Part shown: one piece after another, positions 12,485 to 23,080 of the stretch
Layout of the letters: each line of letters begins with the position of its first letter
Position numbering within the stretch: position 1 is the first letter of the stretch
Source of the DNA: Notamacropus eugenii
Taxonomy: Eukaryota > Chordata > Mammalia > Diprotodontia > Macropodidae
Assembly (NCBI RefSeq): GCF_028372415.1
Contig: NC_092878.1
Location: forward strand, 3,933,501-3,997,500
DNA: 64,000 nucleotides
Direction: 5' to 3'
Program-made: the position numbers and the translations under genes
The notes under the pieces: model-generated
What the model was told of the DNA's origin: nothing
The model's database searches: none
What the model saw: the letters and a program-made list of their open reading frames with translations, nothing else

Positions 12485-12700
12485 CACAGCATTGCATAGC
12501 AGAGCGTTGAACCTGGAGTAAGGGAGACTTGAATTCAAATGTTGCTTCTGATACAAGTCAAGTCACTTAATCTGAATTTGTTTCTTTACCTGTTGAAGAA
12601 GAATATCCATATTTCCCACCTCACAGGGTTTGTGCAAGGCTCACATGAGATAATTTATATGCACTATAGATTGAACACAGCATGCACAGAACTTTCCTCG
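12485..12700 (+). repeat. MIR SINE
   Basis: The blocks follow MIR order: attgcatagcagagcgttg, agacttgaattcaaatgttgc, caagtcacttaatctg, then the ccacctcacagggtttgtgc region and acatgagataatt. Confidence 0.7.
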
Positions 12701-13510
12701 TTCTATCCATCCTTGTGAAACTCAGCACTTGGGTTTTCGGGGGCTAAGGGACTTCCCAGCTGCCTCAGATAGTAACTGATCTGATCAGTAGTAACTGATC
12801 TGTAGCCTAGGCATGGCACAGAAGGTCCTGAGTGGTTCCTGAGACCCCCCTTATCTGACAGAGGAGGAAGGAAGTCAGCTAAAAAGAAACAGCTTCTGGT
12901 TTACATTCTTCATGCCCCTTTCCCATATGGCAAATAATGTTCTCTATTACTACCCTCTCTGAGGTGAGTGAAGGGATGGGACGGTCTTTTTTTCCTATCA
13001 CTCTTCTCCGATGCAGAGCAAGAGCTCAGCTAAACAAGCTTTCCTCTGGACCTTTGGTTATCTTTTGTTCTCTATTTCCCTTCCTGAATAGGTGACAAAA
13101 CACCAGTCTCAACGTAAACCTATCCTGGCTTGGAGACAACTTCATGAGTTCAAGCAGTAGACTCTAGGGGTTTTGAGTCCAATGAGCAGAACTGAAAAGG
13201 AAATTTCTTCATTGTACAAGATGTAAAGCATTTAGGGCTAGGGTTAGATGCATAGGTAACCAATTTACTGTTACAAATGCTTTTTAAGGTTAATGATACA
13301 CCAATAAGGCTTATATTCATCATTGCATAGAATCAATCTCTATTGACTATGCAATGGTACAAGCATCAACCCCTTTAGAAACAAACCCCCAACCTGATTC
13401 CTAAAGAGCCCAGTAAACATATCTCTTACTGATACTCATAATACAGCTCCTCTCTGCCCAGGTGACCTACTGGCCTCCATGGTAGTATTCTGGCAATAGC
13501 GGTAGCAGTT
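12701..13510. other. GALK2 intron 3, no feature seen
   Basis: Apparently single-copy. Two copies of gatcagtagtaactgatct-like text lie near 12780-12800 as a small local duplication. No gene is seen. Confidence 0.45.
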
Positions 13511-13519
13511 TTCTGTCAA

Positions 13520-13870
13520 AATGAGCATTTCTCATTTTGGGTATGAATTGGAATCAATATCCCCAAGGGTCTTTCCAACTTTGAAAATCTATGATTCTGT
13601 GAATGCTCCCCCCTCCTTCCTTTGTTAAATTCCAACACGTTCTTCAAAGTCCAAATCAAATATGCTTTTTTCCATGAAAGTGTCTGCAATCCCCTCAAGT
13701 GGTCATGAACCTCCCCTCAGAACACAGTAACTTGCCCTGCACCTGTATGATGCACTTCCCATGTAATACTGTGAATCACAATGATGTGTGCTTGTGGATT
13801 ATTCCCCTACTAGACTGCAAATTCCACAAGAGTGGAAACCATGTATAATCCGAGTTTTTAATCTTTAATT
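13520..13870 (+). repeat. L2/L3-type LINE 3' relic
   Basis: A short L3-like piece (tttccaactttgaaaatctatgattctgtg) is followed by an L2-type 3' part with ccctactagactgcaaattccacaagagtgg, the diagnostic pre-tail block of these elements. Confidence 0.6.
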
Positions 13871-13884
13871 GCTGTTGTAGTTAC

Positions 13885-13959
13885 CGGATCTGGGATCCAA
13901 CCAAAACTCTGTGTAATATTCTGGGGATAAAGTCTCTTGAAAGCTTGAGTTTCATCAGA
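13885..13959 (-). other. Candidate cryptic exon, 75 bp, function unknown
   Basis: On the minus strand a strong acceptor-like tract (GTGTTTTTCTTTGTATAG) precedes a 75-base open stretch that ends at CCG|GTAACT, a plausible donor. It reads 25 codons without a stop, including FKRLYPQNITQSFGWIPDP. I do not recognise it as any GALK2 segment. Its phase (0 at both ends) does not fit the end of GALK2 exon 3, which leaves two bases of a codon. It could be a chance open stretch in an old LTR or other repeat. Confidence 0.25.
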
Positions 13960-14094
13960 CTATACAAAGAAAAACACTTGAATATCTAAAGCAAAGAGGA
14001 AAGATGGCTTCACAATTCCATCGGAATTCAGAACAATCACGTTACCCAGAAGACCACAGCACTTTCGAGGCTTGTTCACAGGCATTCTAAAGCA

Positions 14095-14310
14095 GGTTTA
14101 ACAATAGCTAACATTCATATAGCACCTACTGTGTGCCAGACACTGTGTTAAGCACTTTACAATTATCTCATTTGATCCTTACAGCAACGCTGAGAAGTAG
14201 GTACTATTTTTACCCCACTTTTATAGAGGAAAACAGAGATTAAGTGATTTGAGACCACACTGAAACTTGGCTCTTCCTGACTCCAGGCCCAGCTCTCTGT
14301 GCACTGAGGC
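14095..14310 (-). repeat. MIR-family SINE
   Basis: Antisense MIR-type order: aatagctaacattcatatagc, tgtgccagacactgtgttaag, ctcatttgatccttacagcaac, then a decayed gaaaacagagattaagtgattt and gactccaggcccagctctctg. Confidence 0.75.
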
Positions 14311-14629
14311 GCCATTCTAAGCCATTTAGAAGGATTCTAGCGATGATATTTGCTTGGTCATGACTTGGACAGGCCCAATTCTCTGAAGTAGTCCAAAAGT
14401 CAAACTGTTCCAAAGATGGGGGGATTTCCCCTAAATCATCTCATAACAGACTGGACCCAAAGGTGCAGCCCAGGAAACACTAAATCAGATCAGATTCTGT
14501 AGTTATAACTAGGATAGGGGAAAGAGTTCATCCCTCAGGCAGAGAAATGTAGAAGATATTCATCAACAGATAACTTCGTACTTTCTTAATAGGAATGAAT
14601 GAAAGAATGAAAAAACATTTGCTAACATT

Positions 14630-14860
14630 TGTTAATTACTTGCTACTTTGTACCCGGTAGTTCCATCATGCTAAGCACCTGGGAAACAAACAGAATAAAA
14701 AGACAGTCCTTGCTCTAACTGAACTGACTTTTCTTAAGATGGAGAGATAACACAAATAGGAGGGCTCAGCTGCAGGGCACATAAAGAGGATAAAGGTCCC
14801 AAGGTGGCACCAAGAGTGGATGGCAAGGCCCAGGAACTCAGCAATGCTTAAAAAAGAAAG
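14630..14860 (-). repeat. L2-clade LINE fragment
   Basis: Antisense L2 pattern with catgctaagcacctgggaaaca, agacagtccttgctctaactg and a decayed continuation. Confidence 0.5.
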
Positions 14861-16135
14861 CTACTAAATGAGAAACTTTTTCTACCCCCTTTGGCCTTAC
14901 TCCAGGTAAGTTCTTTCCCAGCCTGATCCTACTCCTTTCCCCAAAGGGTGGACTCATGTTATTTTAGGGGTTACTTCTACCCATGCAGCGCCAATATCCT
15001 TTGCCAAGTTCCACCTGTCAATGTCCCTCAAACCTGAATTTGCCCTGAGTGCCAAGATTGTTAGTTATGGCTCTGACAGATCCACACCTCTAAGACTGAG
15101 CCAGAACTAGATCAAACCTCCAAAAGACGTTACCTGGGATGTCTGGGATGGGGAGGTAGAAATAAGGCAAGATAAATTCACCAACAAGCATCGCTTATTA
15201 GGGAACTTTTAAAAATGTCCATATCCTGAACCAAGAAAAAAAGTTCCTATTAACAAACGAGCACCGAAGTAAGGACAACCTCAGCAACTAACAAGACGAT
15301 GATGAGCTCAAACGAGTACATGGATGAGATGGGGCAAATATAAATAACTCATCTTGGCATTGAAGAGTTTTACAGTCTGGTCCCATCTTACTTTTCCAGC
15401 TTTATCTCACTACTCACTAATAGGTACTTTCTCTTCAAGCTGGAATCTCAAACATACCATCATCTAGTATTGCCCGTATACTTATCGTTCATTTATTTCT
15501 TCCTCCCTCTCTGTTCCTCTGGCACTCCTTGCAAGCATCGGGCAGACAGGAGGCCTTCAAGAAAGGATTACTGAACTGCAGGATGGGAACACAATGCCTT
15601 TCTTGGAATCATAAGATCACAGATCTAGAGCTTGAATGAATCTTAGAGGTAATCTATCCCAACCCCTTCATTTTGCAGATATAGGCATATGTAAATTTAT
15701 ATATTTTATTATATATAATATGTTGTATAAATATATACTACATATAAACGAAGCAACAGATGTGATATGCAAAGCTGACATCTGAACACTGGCCCTCTGA
15801 GCCCAGGCACAGTATAGTTCCTACTTCATCATACATACAAGGCTTGAAATGCTTTTCCACAAAAAGATCCACAGCAGAACTCGGCCACTCCAACATTCTG
15901 CCTGGTGCATGCAGACAATATTCAATGCCTTTGGGGTTCCAAAAGTATTTTGAAATTGTTTTTTAAAAATTCTTTGAGAGGTGTCATGATGCAATGGAAA
16001 TCATGGTATGAATTGTGTGAGTCTAGGCAATATTATGTATGTGCATGTCTCCCACAGTAGCACAAATGGCAGAAGCATTTAGCTTTGCATCCCAAGCAGC
16101 ATGGGGCTTAATAAATGCTTGTTGATTGACTGAAA
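14861..16135. other. Intronic sequence with small LINE relics
   Basis: About 15340-15560 is a sense L2 relic (agtctggtcccatcttacttttccagc). About 15610-15690 is an L3-like piece (cttagaggtaatctatcccaacccc). About 15690-15745 is TA-rich. An L2 tail (ggggcttaataaatgcttg) lies at 16104-16130. The rest shows nothing recognisable. Confidence 0.45.
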
Positions 16136-16139
16136 AAAT

Positions 16140-16370
16140 ACTTTCACACTTATTTCAATGCTTGCACCATTATATATAACTCATAACAGTTCTCAGAGCA
16201 CTTTATTGACAAAAATTCTGTGAGATAAGTAGTGAAAGCATTATCAGACCTATTTCATACCCAAGGAAACAGAATCTCAGAGAGGCAAAGCGACTTCTCT
16301 GTGGTCACACAGCTAAAGTAAGAATCAAGGCCAGGGGCTGCCAGACTCCAGTTACACCGGGCTATTTCTC
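16140..16370 (-). repeat. MIR-family SINE
   Basis: Antisense MIR order: a caaggaaacagaatctcagagagg block, cgacttctctgtggtcacacagcta, then aagaatcaaggccaggggctg. Confidence 0.75.
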
Positions 16371-16581
16371 CACATTCAATTTTTTAAAAATGCACTGGAA
16401 ACTGACCTCTAAGGTCCTTTCCAGCTGCCCATATTTTTAATCCCATAATTCTATGAAACTTACTCACATATTAAAAACCAGGTCACTGAGGTTCTGAAAG
16501 GATAAAAGATCTTCTTAAGCCATAAATTGAACTAAAATACAACTCGGAGGGAAGGGAAGGCTTTCTCAAGGAACTTCTGTG

Positions 16582-19366
16582 AAAAAAAATATGAGAAGGG
16601 GCAGAGCCAAGATGGCGGAGTAGAAAGACGCATATACACATAGCTCCAAACCCACAACCCATAGAACATCGGTAAAAAGGAACTCACGGCGAATTCTGGA
16701 GTAGTAGAGGCCACAGCACAGTGGAACAAAGGAGATTTCTGTTCCAGAGGGACCTGCAAACCTCTCGCAAAAGGTCCGTCACACTGCGGACGCAGAGCCC
16801 AGCCCAGCCCTGCCACGGCACGGAGAGGAGCAGATCTGAGCGGGCTTCAGGGATGGATCTCCAGCGGCCGTGCGGGTCCCTCCACGCACAGGTGATGGGG
16901 GTCAGTGAGAGGGTCTTCTTGGCAGGTCGAGAGGGGAGTGGGGTGCCCCCATAACTCAGGCCCCCTCGGGAGGCAGTAGCTGACGCAGTGGCAGACCAGG
17001 GCTCCCCAAGCAGGCAGGAGCCTGGATCCATTGTTGAAGGTCTCTGCATAAACTCCCTGAGGGAACTGAGCCTGAGAGGTGGCCCTGCCCTGACCTGAGT
17101 ACCTGAACTTAATCTCACACTGAATAGCAGCCCCGCCCCTGCAGAAGCCCTGAGGCTGAGAAGCAGCATTAGAATCTCAGACCCCAAGCTCTGGCTGGGA
17201 GGATCAGGAGGCGAGGTGAGTGTGAGGAGAATATTCAGAGGTCAAGTCACTGGCTGGGAAAATGCCCAGAAAAGGGAAAAGAAATAAGACTATAGAAGGT
17301 TACTTTCTTGGTGAACAGGCATCTCCTCCCTTCCCTTCTGATGAGGAAGAACAATGCTTACCATCAGGCAAAGACATATAAGTCAAGGCCTCTGTATCCC
17401 AAACATCCAGACTAAATATTCTGTGGGCTCAGGCCATGGAAGAGCTCAAAAAGAATTTTGAAAATCAACTTAGAGAGGTGGAGGAAAAGCTGGGAAGAGA
17501 AATGAGAGATATGCAGTCAAAGCATGAACAGCAGGTCAGCACCCTGCTAAAGGAGACCCAAAAAAATGCTGAAGAAAATAACACCTTGAAAAATAGGCTA
17601 ACTCAATTGGCAAAAGAGGTTCAAAAAGCCAATGAGGAGAAGAATGCTTTCAAAAGCAGAATTAGCCAAATGGAAAAGGAGATTCAAAAGCTCACTGAAG
17701 AAAATCGTTCTTTCAAAATTAGAATGGAACAGATGGAGGCTAATGATTTTATGAGAAACCAAGAAATCACAAAACAAAACCAAAAGAATGAAAAAATGGA
17801 AGATAATGTGAAATATCTCATTGGAAAAACAACTGACCTGGAAAATAGATCCAGGACAGACAATTTAAAAATTATGGGACTACCTGAAAGCCATGATCAA
17901 AAAAAGAGCCTAGACATCATCTTTCATGAAATTATCAAGGAAAACTGCCCTGAGATTCTAGAACCAGAGGGCAAAATAAATATTCAAGGAATCCACAGAT
18001 CACCGCCTGAAAGAGATCCAAAAAGAGAAACTCCTAGGAACATTGTGGCCAAATTCCAGACTTCCCAGGTCAAGGAGAAAATATTGCAAGCAGCTAGAAA
18101 GAAACAATTCAAGTATTGTGGAAATACAATCAGGATAACACAAGATCTAGCAGCTTCTACATTAAGGGATTGAAGGGCATGGAATAGGATATTCCAGAAG
18201 TCAAAGAAACTAGGACTAAAACCAAGAATCACCTACCCAGCAAAACTGAGTATAGTACTTCAGGGGAAAAAATGGTCTTTCAATGAAATTGAGGACTTTC
18301 AAGCATTCTTGATGAAAAGACCAGAGCTGAAAAGAAAATCTGACTCTCAAACACAAGAATGAAGAGAACCATGAAAAGGTGAACAGCAAAGAGAAGTCAT
18401 AACGGACTTACTAAAGTTGAACTGTTTACATTCCTACATGGAAAGACAATATTTGTAACTCTTGAAACTTTTCAGTATCTGGGTACTGGGTGGGATTACA
18501 CACACACACATGCACATGCACACGCACACACACACATAGAGACAGAGTGTACAGAGTGAATTGAAGAGGATGGGATCATATCTTAAAAAAATGAAATCAA
18601 GCAGTGAGAGAGAAATATATTGGGAAGAGAAAGGGAGAAATGGAATGGGGCAAATTATCTCTCATAAAAGAGGCAAGCAAAAGACTTTTCAGTGGAGGGA
18701 AAAAGAGGGGAGGTGAGAGAAAAACATGAAGTTTACTCTCATCACATTCCACTAAAGGAAGGAATAAAATGCACACTCATTTTGGTATGAAAACCTATCT
18801 TACAATACAGGAAAGTGGGGGACAAGGGGATAAGCAGGGTGGGGGGGATGATGGAAGGGAGGGCATGGGGAGGAGGGAGCAATTTGAGGTCGACACTCAT
18901 GGGGAGGGACAGGATCAAAAGAGAATAGAAGTAATGGGGGACAGGATAGAATGGAGGGAAATATAGTCAGTCTTCTACAACACAACTATTATGGAAGTCA
19001 TTTGCAAAACTACACAGATTTGGCCTATATTGAATTGCTTGCCTTCCAAAGGGAAGGGGTGGGAAGGGAGGGAGGAAGAGAAGTTGGAACTCAAAGTTTT
19101 AGGAACAGCTGTTGAGTACTGTTCTTGCCACTAGGAAATAAGAAATATAGGTAAAGGGGTATAGAAAGTTATCTGGCCCTACAGGACAAAAGAGAAGATG
19201 GAGACAAGGGCAGAGAGGGATGATAGAAGAGAGAGTAGATTGGTGATAGGGGCAATTAGAATGCTCGGTGTTTGGGGGGGGAGGGGACAAAAGGGGAAAA
19301 AATTTGGAACCCAAAATTTTGTTAAAATGAATGTCAAATAAATAAATTTAAAAAAAAAAATATGAG
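16582..19366 (+). mobile_element. HAL1 (half-LINE-1), full-length, ORF1 broken
   Basis: About 2.76 kb, flanked by the 14 bp duplication AAAAAAAATATGAG (16582-16595 and 19353-19366). It starts with a short G run and GCCAAGATGGCGG (16606-16618), the YY1-like motif seen at LINE-1 5' ends. After a GC-rich 5' region come ORF1 and about 1 kb of 3' sequence ending aataaataaattt and A10. There is no ORF2. The element closely matches the minus-strand copy at 36834-39667 along its whole length. It lies antisense in GALK2 intron 3. Confidence 0.9.
17262..18362 (+). pseudogene. HAL1 ORF1 (LINE-1 ORF1-like RNA-binding protein), broken
   Basis: Homologous to the intact ORF1 at 37880-38968. The start (MPRKGKRNKT) is conserved, but the frame meets a TAA after about 39 codons (GKDI then stop). 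Sequence just after this differs from the intact copy, around the ttctgtgggctcaggcc region. The frame is then open from 17436 through the coiled coil and RRM-like part until a TGA at 18171-18173. There the intact copy reads CGA, so CpG decay explains that stop. The remaining C-terminal codons continue to a normal stop at 18360-18362. No functional full-length protein is expected. Confidence 0.9.
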
Positions 19367-19519
19367 GAAACGCTCTCAACCATGGAATGAAGGTCAGAAG
19401 GTCCCAATCAAGAAATCTTGGGCTACAATGAGATCTAAATAAATTGTTTACGAAGAAGATGTGATTTAATATTTTTCTGCAAAAGTACATTCTTATATTT
19501 ACAGATCATGAGGGAGAGC

Positions 19520-19760
19520 CTTGTGTCAGTAGAAAGAACAATGTACATATATTAATAAAAGAGATGAATTCAAATCTTCCCTGCAGCTATTAGTGGCAGT
19601 ATGACCACTCTATTTCTCTAAGCTTTCATTTTGTTTTTGTCCGTTAAATGAGAATAATAAAACCTGCAGGATCCACCTCATTAGGCTGTTGAAAGGATCA
19701 AATGGGATGTGAAAAAGCATTTTGCAAATTTCCAAGTGCTATATTATTATAACTATTATT
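19520..19760 (+). repeat. MIR SINE
   Basis: MIR order with gatgaattcaaatcttcc, agtatgaccactctatttctctaagc, gagaataataaaacctg and ggctgttgaaaggatcaaatggg. The short tail gtgctatattattataac follows. Confidence 0.65.
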
Positions 19761-20104
19761 AATTATAAAACATTCTTCACAATTGAGATAAAGGTTTCAT
19801 TTTCAGAAATTGTATATATAATGCTGATCAATTCTTTAGTCTGATTTTTTTCCCCCAGATTAATTTTGCAACATCAGAAAATGAAATGACAATTGGTTAC
19901 TCTAGATGCAAGAACTTATAAAGTGCTGATAGAGGGATAGTTCTCCCTCCTTTACCACTCTCCTTTCCTCCAAACTCATAAGACTTATGATCGATTTTAA
20001 ATAAAGAAAAGGGTTTCTACAGTCTGGATATTTTTCTTCAACTAAAAATATAGAGAATTATTTAAAGAAAATAAACATCTGGTTTCTTTTTAACTCCCAA
20101 ACTA
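19761..20104. other. Intronic sequence, no feature seen
   Basis: AT-rich, with no gene or clear repeat. Confidence 0.45.
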
Positions 20105-20557
20105 TGTTCATTCTAAATTCAAAATAAAAAGTTATAGTTGAAAGAGTTCATCAAGCCCAACCCTCTTATTTTACAGTTGAGAAAACTGAGGACCAGAAAA
20201 CATCAACTTAAAACATCTTATATGAAATAAGAGAAAATAGAAGAGCTGGAGGAGGGCAACAAAGGTAGTGAAGGGTCTCAAGTTAATTCCACATGATGAT
20301 TGATTAAAGGAACGGGGAATTTCTGGCATAGAGAATAGATTAAGGGCAAATATGATACCAGTCTTTCCCAACACTTTTTAACCATGAAGGCTACCCCAGA
20401 ATGGCATTGATTTAGGAAACAGGAAGTTTCTTTCTCAGTGGAGGTCTTGAAACAGAGAATGGACAACCTCTGACTGGGTATGTTGCAGAGGGGTTTGGTC
20501 ATTGTTCCAACACAGACTGAACTATTGGTCTCTTCCAACTCTGATTTTGTGAAATCT
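20105..20557 (+). repeat. L3/CR1-like LINE relic
   Basis: Contains the L3/CR1-type 3' pattern: a gtggaggtcttgaaacagagaatggac block, a ttgcagaggggtttggtc block and a final ctcttccaactctgattttgtga. A short MIR/L3-like block (agcccaaccctcttattttacag) lies at the start. Confidence 0.6.
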
Positions 20558-21240
20558 GTTGTCAGCCTGCATTGGTCCTAAAAGTCAAGACAAGGTGTCA
20601 ATAATCACACCTGTGAATTAGCTGTAGTTGTGAGGAATGTTAAGGGGGTACCCTGAATGTGTCTTTTTGAGTTGCTATATTTTCCAGAAACACTGGACCC
20701 AGAGTATACAGGGTGCCCTGAATGTGTCAAGGACAAAGCCTTCCTTGAACTAATGGAATTTGTTGTTTGCATCCCAAATAGGATTCCTTGTGTGTCCTGG
20801 GAGTCAAGACAGGCACCAGTCAGTCTGCACTGAGATAATAAGCTGCCTAGAGAAGTAGATAAGCAGACTGTCAAATCTTTATGATCTAGCAGTTCCCAAG
20901 GGAAAAGGATACAGCTTTTGCCATTCCCATGGTCCTCCCCCTCAGGAGGGAATTTTTCCCACTTTTACTGCACCTTTCCCCCTCCCAAATCAAGCTCCTT
21001 TAGGTGGGGATTTGCGTTTCCTCCTCCTTCCTTCCTTGTACCGTTATAAATATGCACACTTCTGTATGGATTGTGAACTCTTCGGGTTCCACATGCATGT
21101 CCACTCCTCTTGTAATAAACCTAGTTTTCACATTAGTTTCATGAAGTCATGATTACCTGTTGACAGAGGCGAGCAAGAATGGAAGCCCCAATGGAGGGGA
21201 AATGTCCAAACTAGGCCAACCAGACTTAAGTGTATCTAGA
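20558..21240 (+). mobile_element. Probable solo LTR of an endogenous retrovirus
   Basis: Begins near TGTTGTC, right after the end of an L3-like relic. It carries TATAAATA at 21045-21052 and a polyadenylation signal AATAAA at 21114-21119, about 65 bases apart, as in an LTR core promoter and R region. No internal retroviral genes are adjacent. The exact right end and target duplication were not found, so the limits are approximate. Confidence 0.55.
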
Positions 21241-21398
21241 AAGAAACTGTTGATGGTGTGTGTGATATGCATTTTAATGCATAATCAGTGGTGGTTTCAA
21301 TGAAGCCTGAAATCTAGAGTAAATGGGACACATCCCTCCCTTCTACCTCTAAAGTTCTTTAAGACTATATAGGCACAATGGCAATCTTAAGTACTCAC

Positions 21399-21522
21399 GG
21401 GTACAAGGGATCTGTATTGGCCAAGTGGAGCATTTGACTTTTCACAGGTTCAACAGCTATTAGGATATCCTGTTCTACAGCCATAGGAAGGACGGCATAG
21501 CCACAGTAATCTATGTGCTCTC
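21399..21522 (-). CDS. GALK2: GALK2 coding exon 3 (N-acetylgalactosamine kinase)
   Basis: GALK2 is a cytosolic GHMP-family kinase that phosphorylates N-acetylgalactosamine at C1 in hexosamine salvage. On the minus strand this exon follows the acceptor TTTTCTTTTCTAG and ends at the donor CCC|GTGAGT. It completes the glycine codon begun by exon 2 and encodes residues about 48-88 plus two bases of the next codon. The sequence includes [20 protein letters not shown] and ends LANTDPLYP. Together with exon 2 it forms the galactokinase signature [15 protein letters not shown], in which the Glu-His-x-Asp part contacts the sugar in this family. It is highly conserved with the human protein. The next exon, expected to begin DFSTSA or similar, was not found to the left, so it probably lies outside the window. 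Confidence 0.97.
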
Positions 21523-21539
21523 CTAGAAAAGAAAATCAA

Positions 21540-22375
21540 AAGCATTTTGTGATCACCGTGGGCTCCAAAGAACAACTGGCATGCCAATATCAGAGAAAAA
21601 TTTTATACAATACAAGGTTTTAAAGGAAAATACAAACTTAAAAAAGAAAAGGAACAAACAAAAAAACCCACTAAGAGTGACAGTGTTCTTCCATCCCAGA
21701 CACCTCTGCCAGGAACCTCTGCCAACTAGAAATAACATCGTGAGTTCTTCACTGTTCTTTTGGGCATTCAAATATGTACGAGTTGGTCGTCCTCTGCTAT
21801 TGTTTCTAATATGTAATTATCCTTTTCAAATCACTATGTTTACACATTAACTATAGCTAGCCAAAGAAGAAAGTGTATTCTGTGCTGGTTTAACCAAAAG
21901 TAGCAAATCTCATTCCAAGAACTATGTAAATCTTCCTCTTTCCTCTCATAAGTCTAACATTTTCCCCAATTACCATCATAATCATTGATATTAGTCACAA
22001 AATTTAAATCCAAAACGACATCTGGAGAAAGCCAGATGAAGAAAGTCCATCTGTATTTTGCAGTAAGCAAAGAATCTTAGATTAAGTTTCTTTTTATAAA
22101 AAAAAAAAATTGGTACATTAAACCCATAGAAAGTTTGGTGTAGTATTAAACTGCTTAATTACTCTTTCAGAAGAACGTTGCATTCCACTTTTTTAAACGC
22201 ATACAGTAAAATCTACATCAAATGCCTTGCCTTCTCAAGAAGGGAAGAGGGTAAGAAGTGAGAGAATTTGGAACTCAAAATTTCAAAAAAGAATGTTTTA
22301 AATTTGTTTTTACATGTAACTAGAAAAAAACATAAAATGTCTAAAAATAATAATGCAACGTATATAAGGAGGATT
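21540..22375. other. Intron 2 sequence with a LINE-1 3' end
   Basis: Mostly AT-rich unique sequence. About 22195-22335 is a plus-strand LINE-1 3' terminus (gccttctcaagaagggaagag, gaatttggaactcaaaatttc, then tacatgtaac). Confidence 0.55.
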
Positions 22376-22379
22376 TTTT

Positions 22380-23080
22380 TTATCCTTCAGAGTTAGCTTC
22401 TCAGGATCCATGGCCATGGGAATGTCTAGTTTCCAGGTGTTAGATAATAACCCTCAGAATTAAGGATTCTAGATAGTAGTTCTTAGAATCCTAGTGACAG
22501 GCAGTCCTACTGAGGCTGCACCATGAGGTGGGGGGGTGAGGTGACATAATTTGTATTTACTACACTTGCACAGAATGACGATATTGCTAAAGCTAACCTA
22601 CAGCTTAATGTTGGCAAGATGTCTTCTTTGTCTTATTGCCCTAAAAAAGCAAGTAGACATTGGTCAGTGACTGGGGAAAATCCATGCGGGGAATTCATGG
22701 GGAAAAACCACAAGGAACTCATAGGGGAATCTGTGGTACCTCAACCAGTCCCCATTACGGCTTGAGGGGATTTAAGTGAGTGCACCAGTGTGCCTGTCTC
22801 AATTGATCCCATCGAGATGTAGGGGTAGTTGCCCCCCTTCTCGCCAGCCCCTGGAAGAAAGGTGATTAGGGAATGCTGTAGGAGGTGGTTCTCCCAGCAA
22901 CCTTTAGAGAAGACTAGGCTAGAAAAAAGCTGTCTGCCTGACCAGATCAAGAGTGAACCTGTTAAGAGGCTGGAGACTGTGAACTCCAGTACCTCCTGTG
23001 TGTTATCTGTGAAACATGCAGGTTGTCTTCGGTTGATGAAACAGATGTGTTTCTTCACAATTGGGACTTAAGCTGAAATT
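22380..23080. other. Unclassified moderately GC-rich block
   Basis: This segment stands out from its AT-rich surroundings. It includes a G run near 22530 and repeated aaccacaaggaactcat/ggggaa text at 22680-22735. It could be an LTR or a single-copy insertion. I found no polyadenylation signal, no terminal repeats and no coding frame that I recognise. Confidence 0.3.

Noticed and set aside
1..21398. GALK2 exon 4
   Set aside because: Text expected after exon 3 (DFSTSA and following) was not found on the minus strand, so it probably lies beyond the window.
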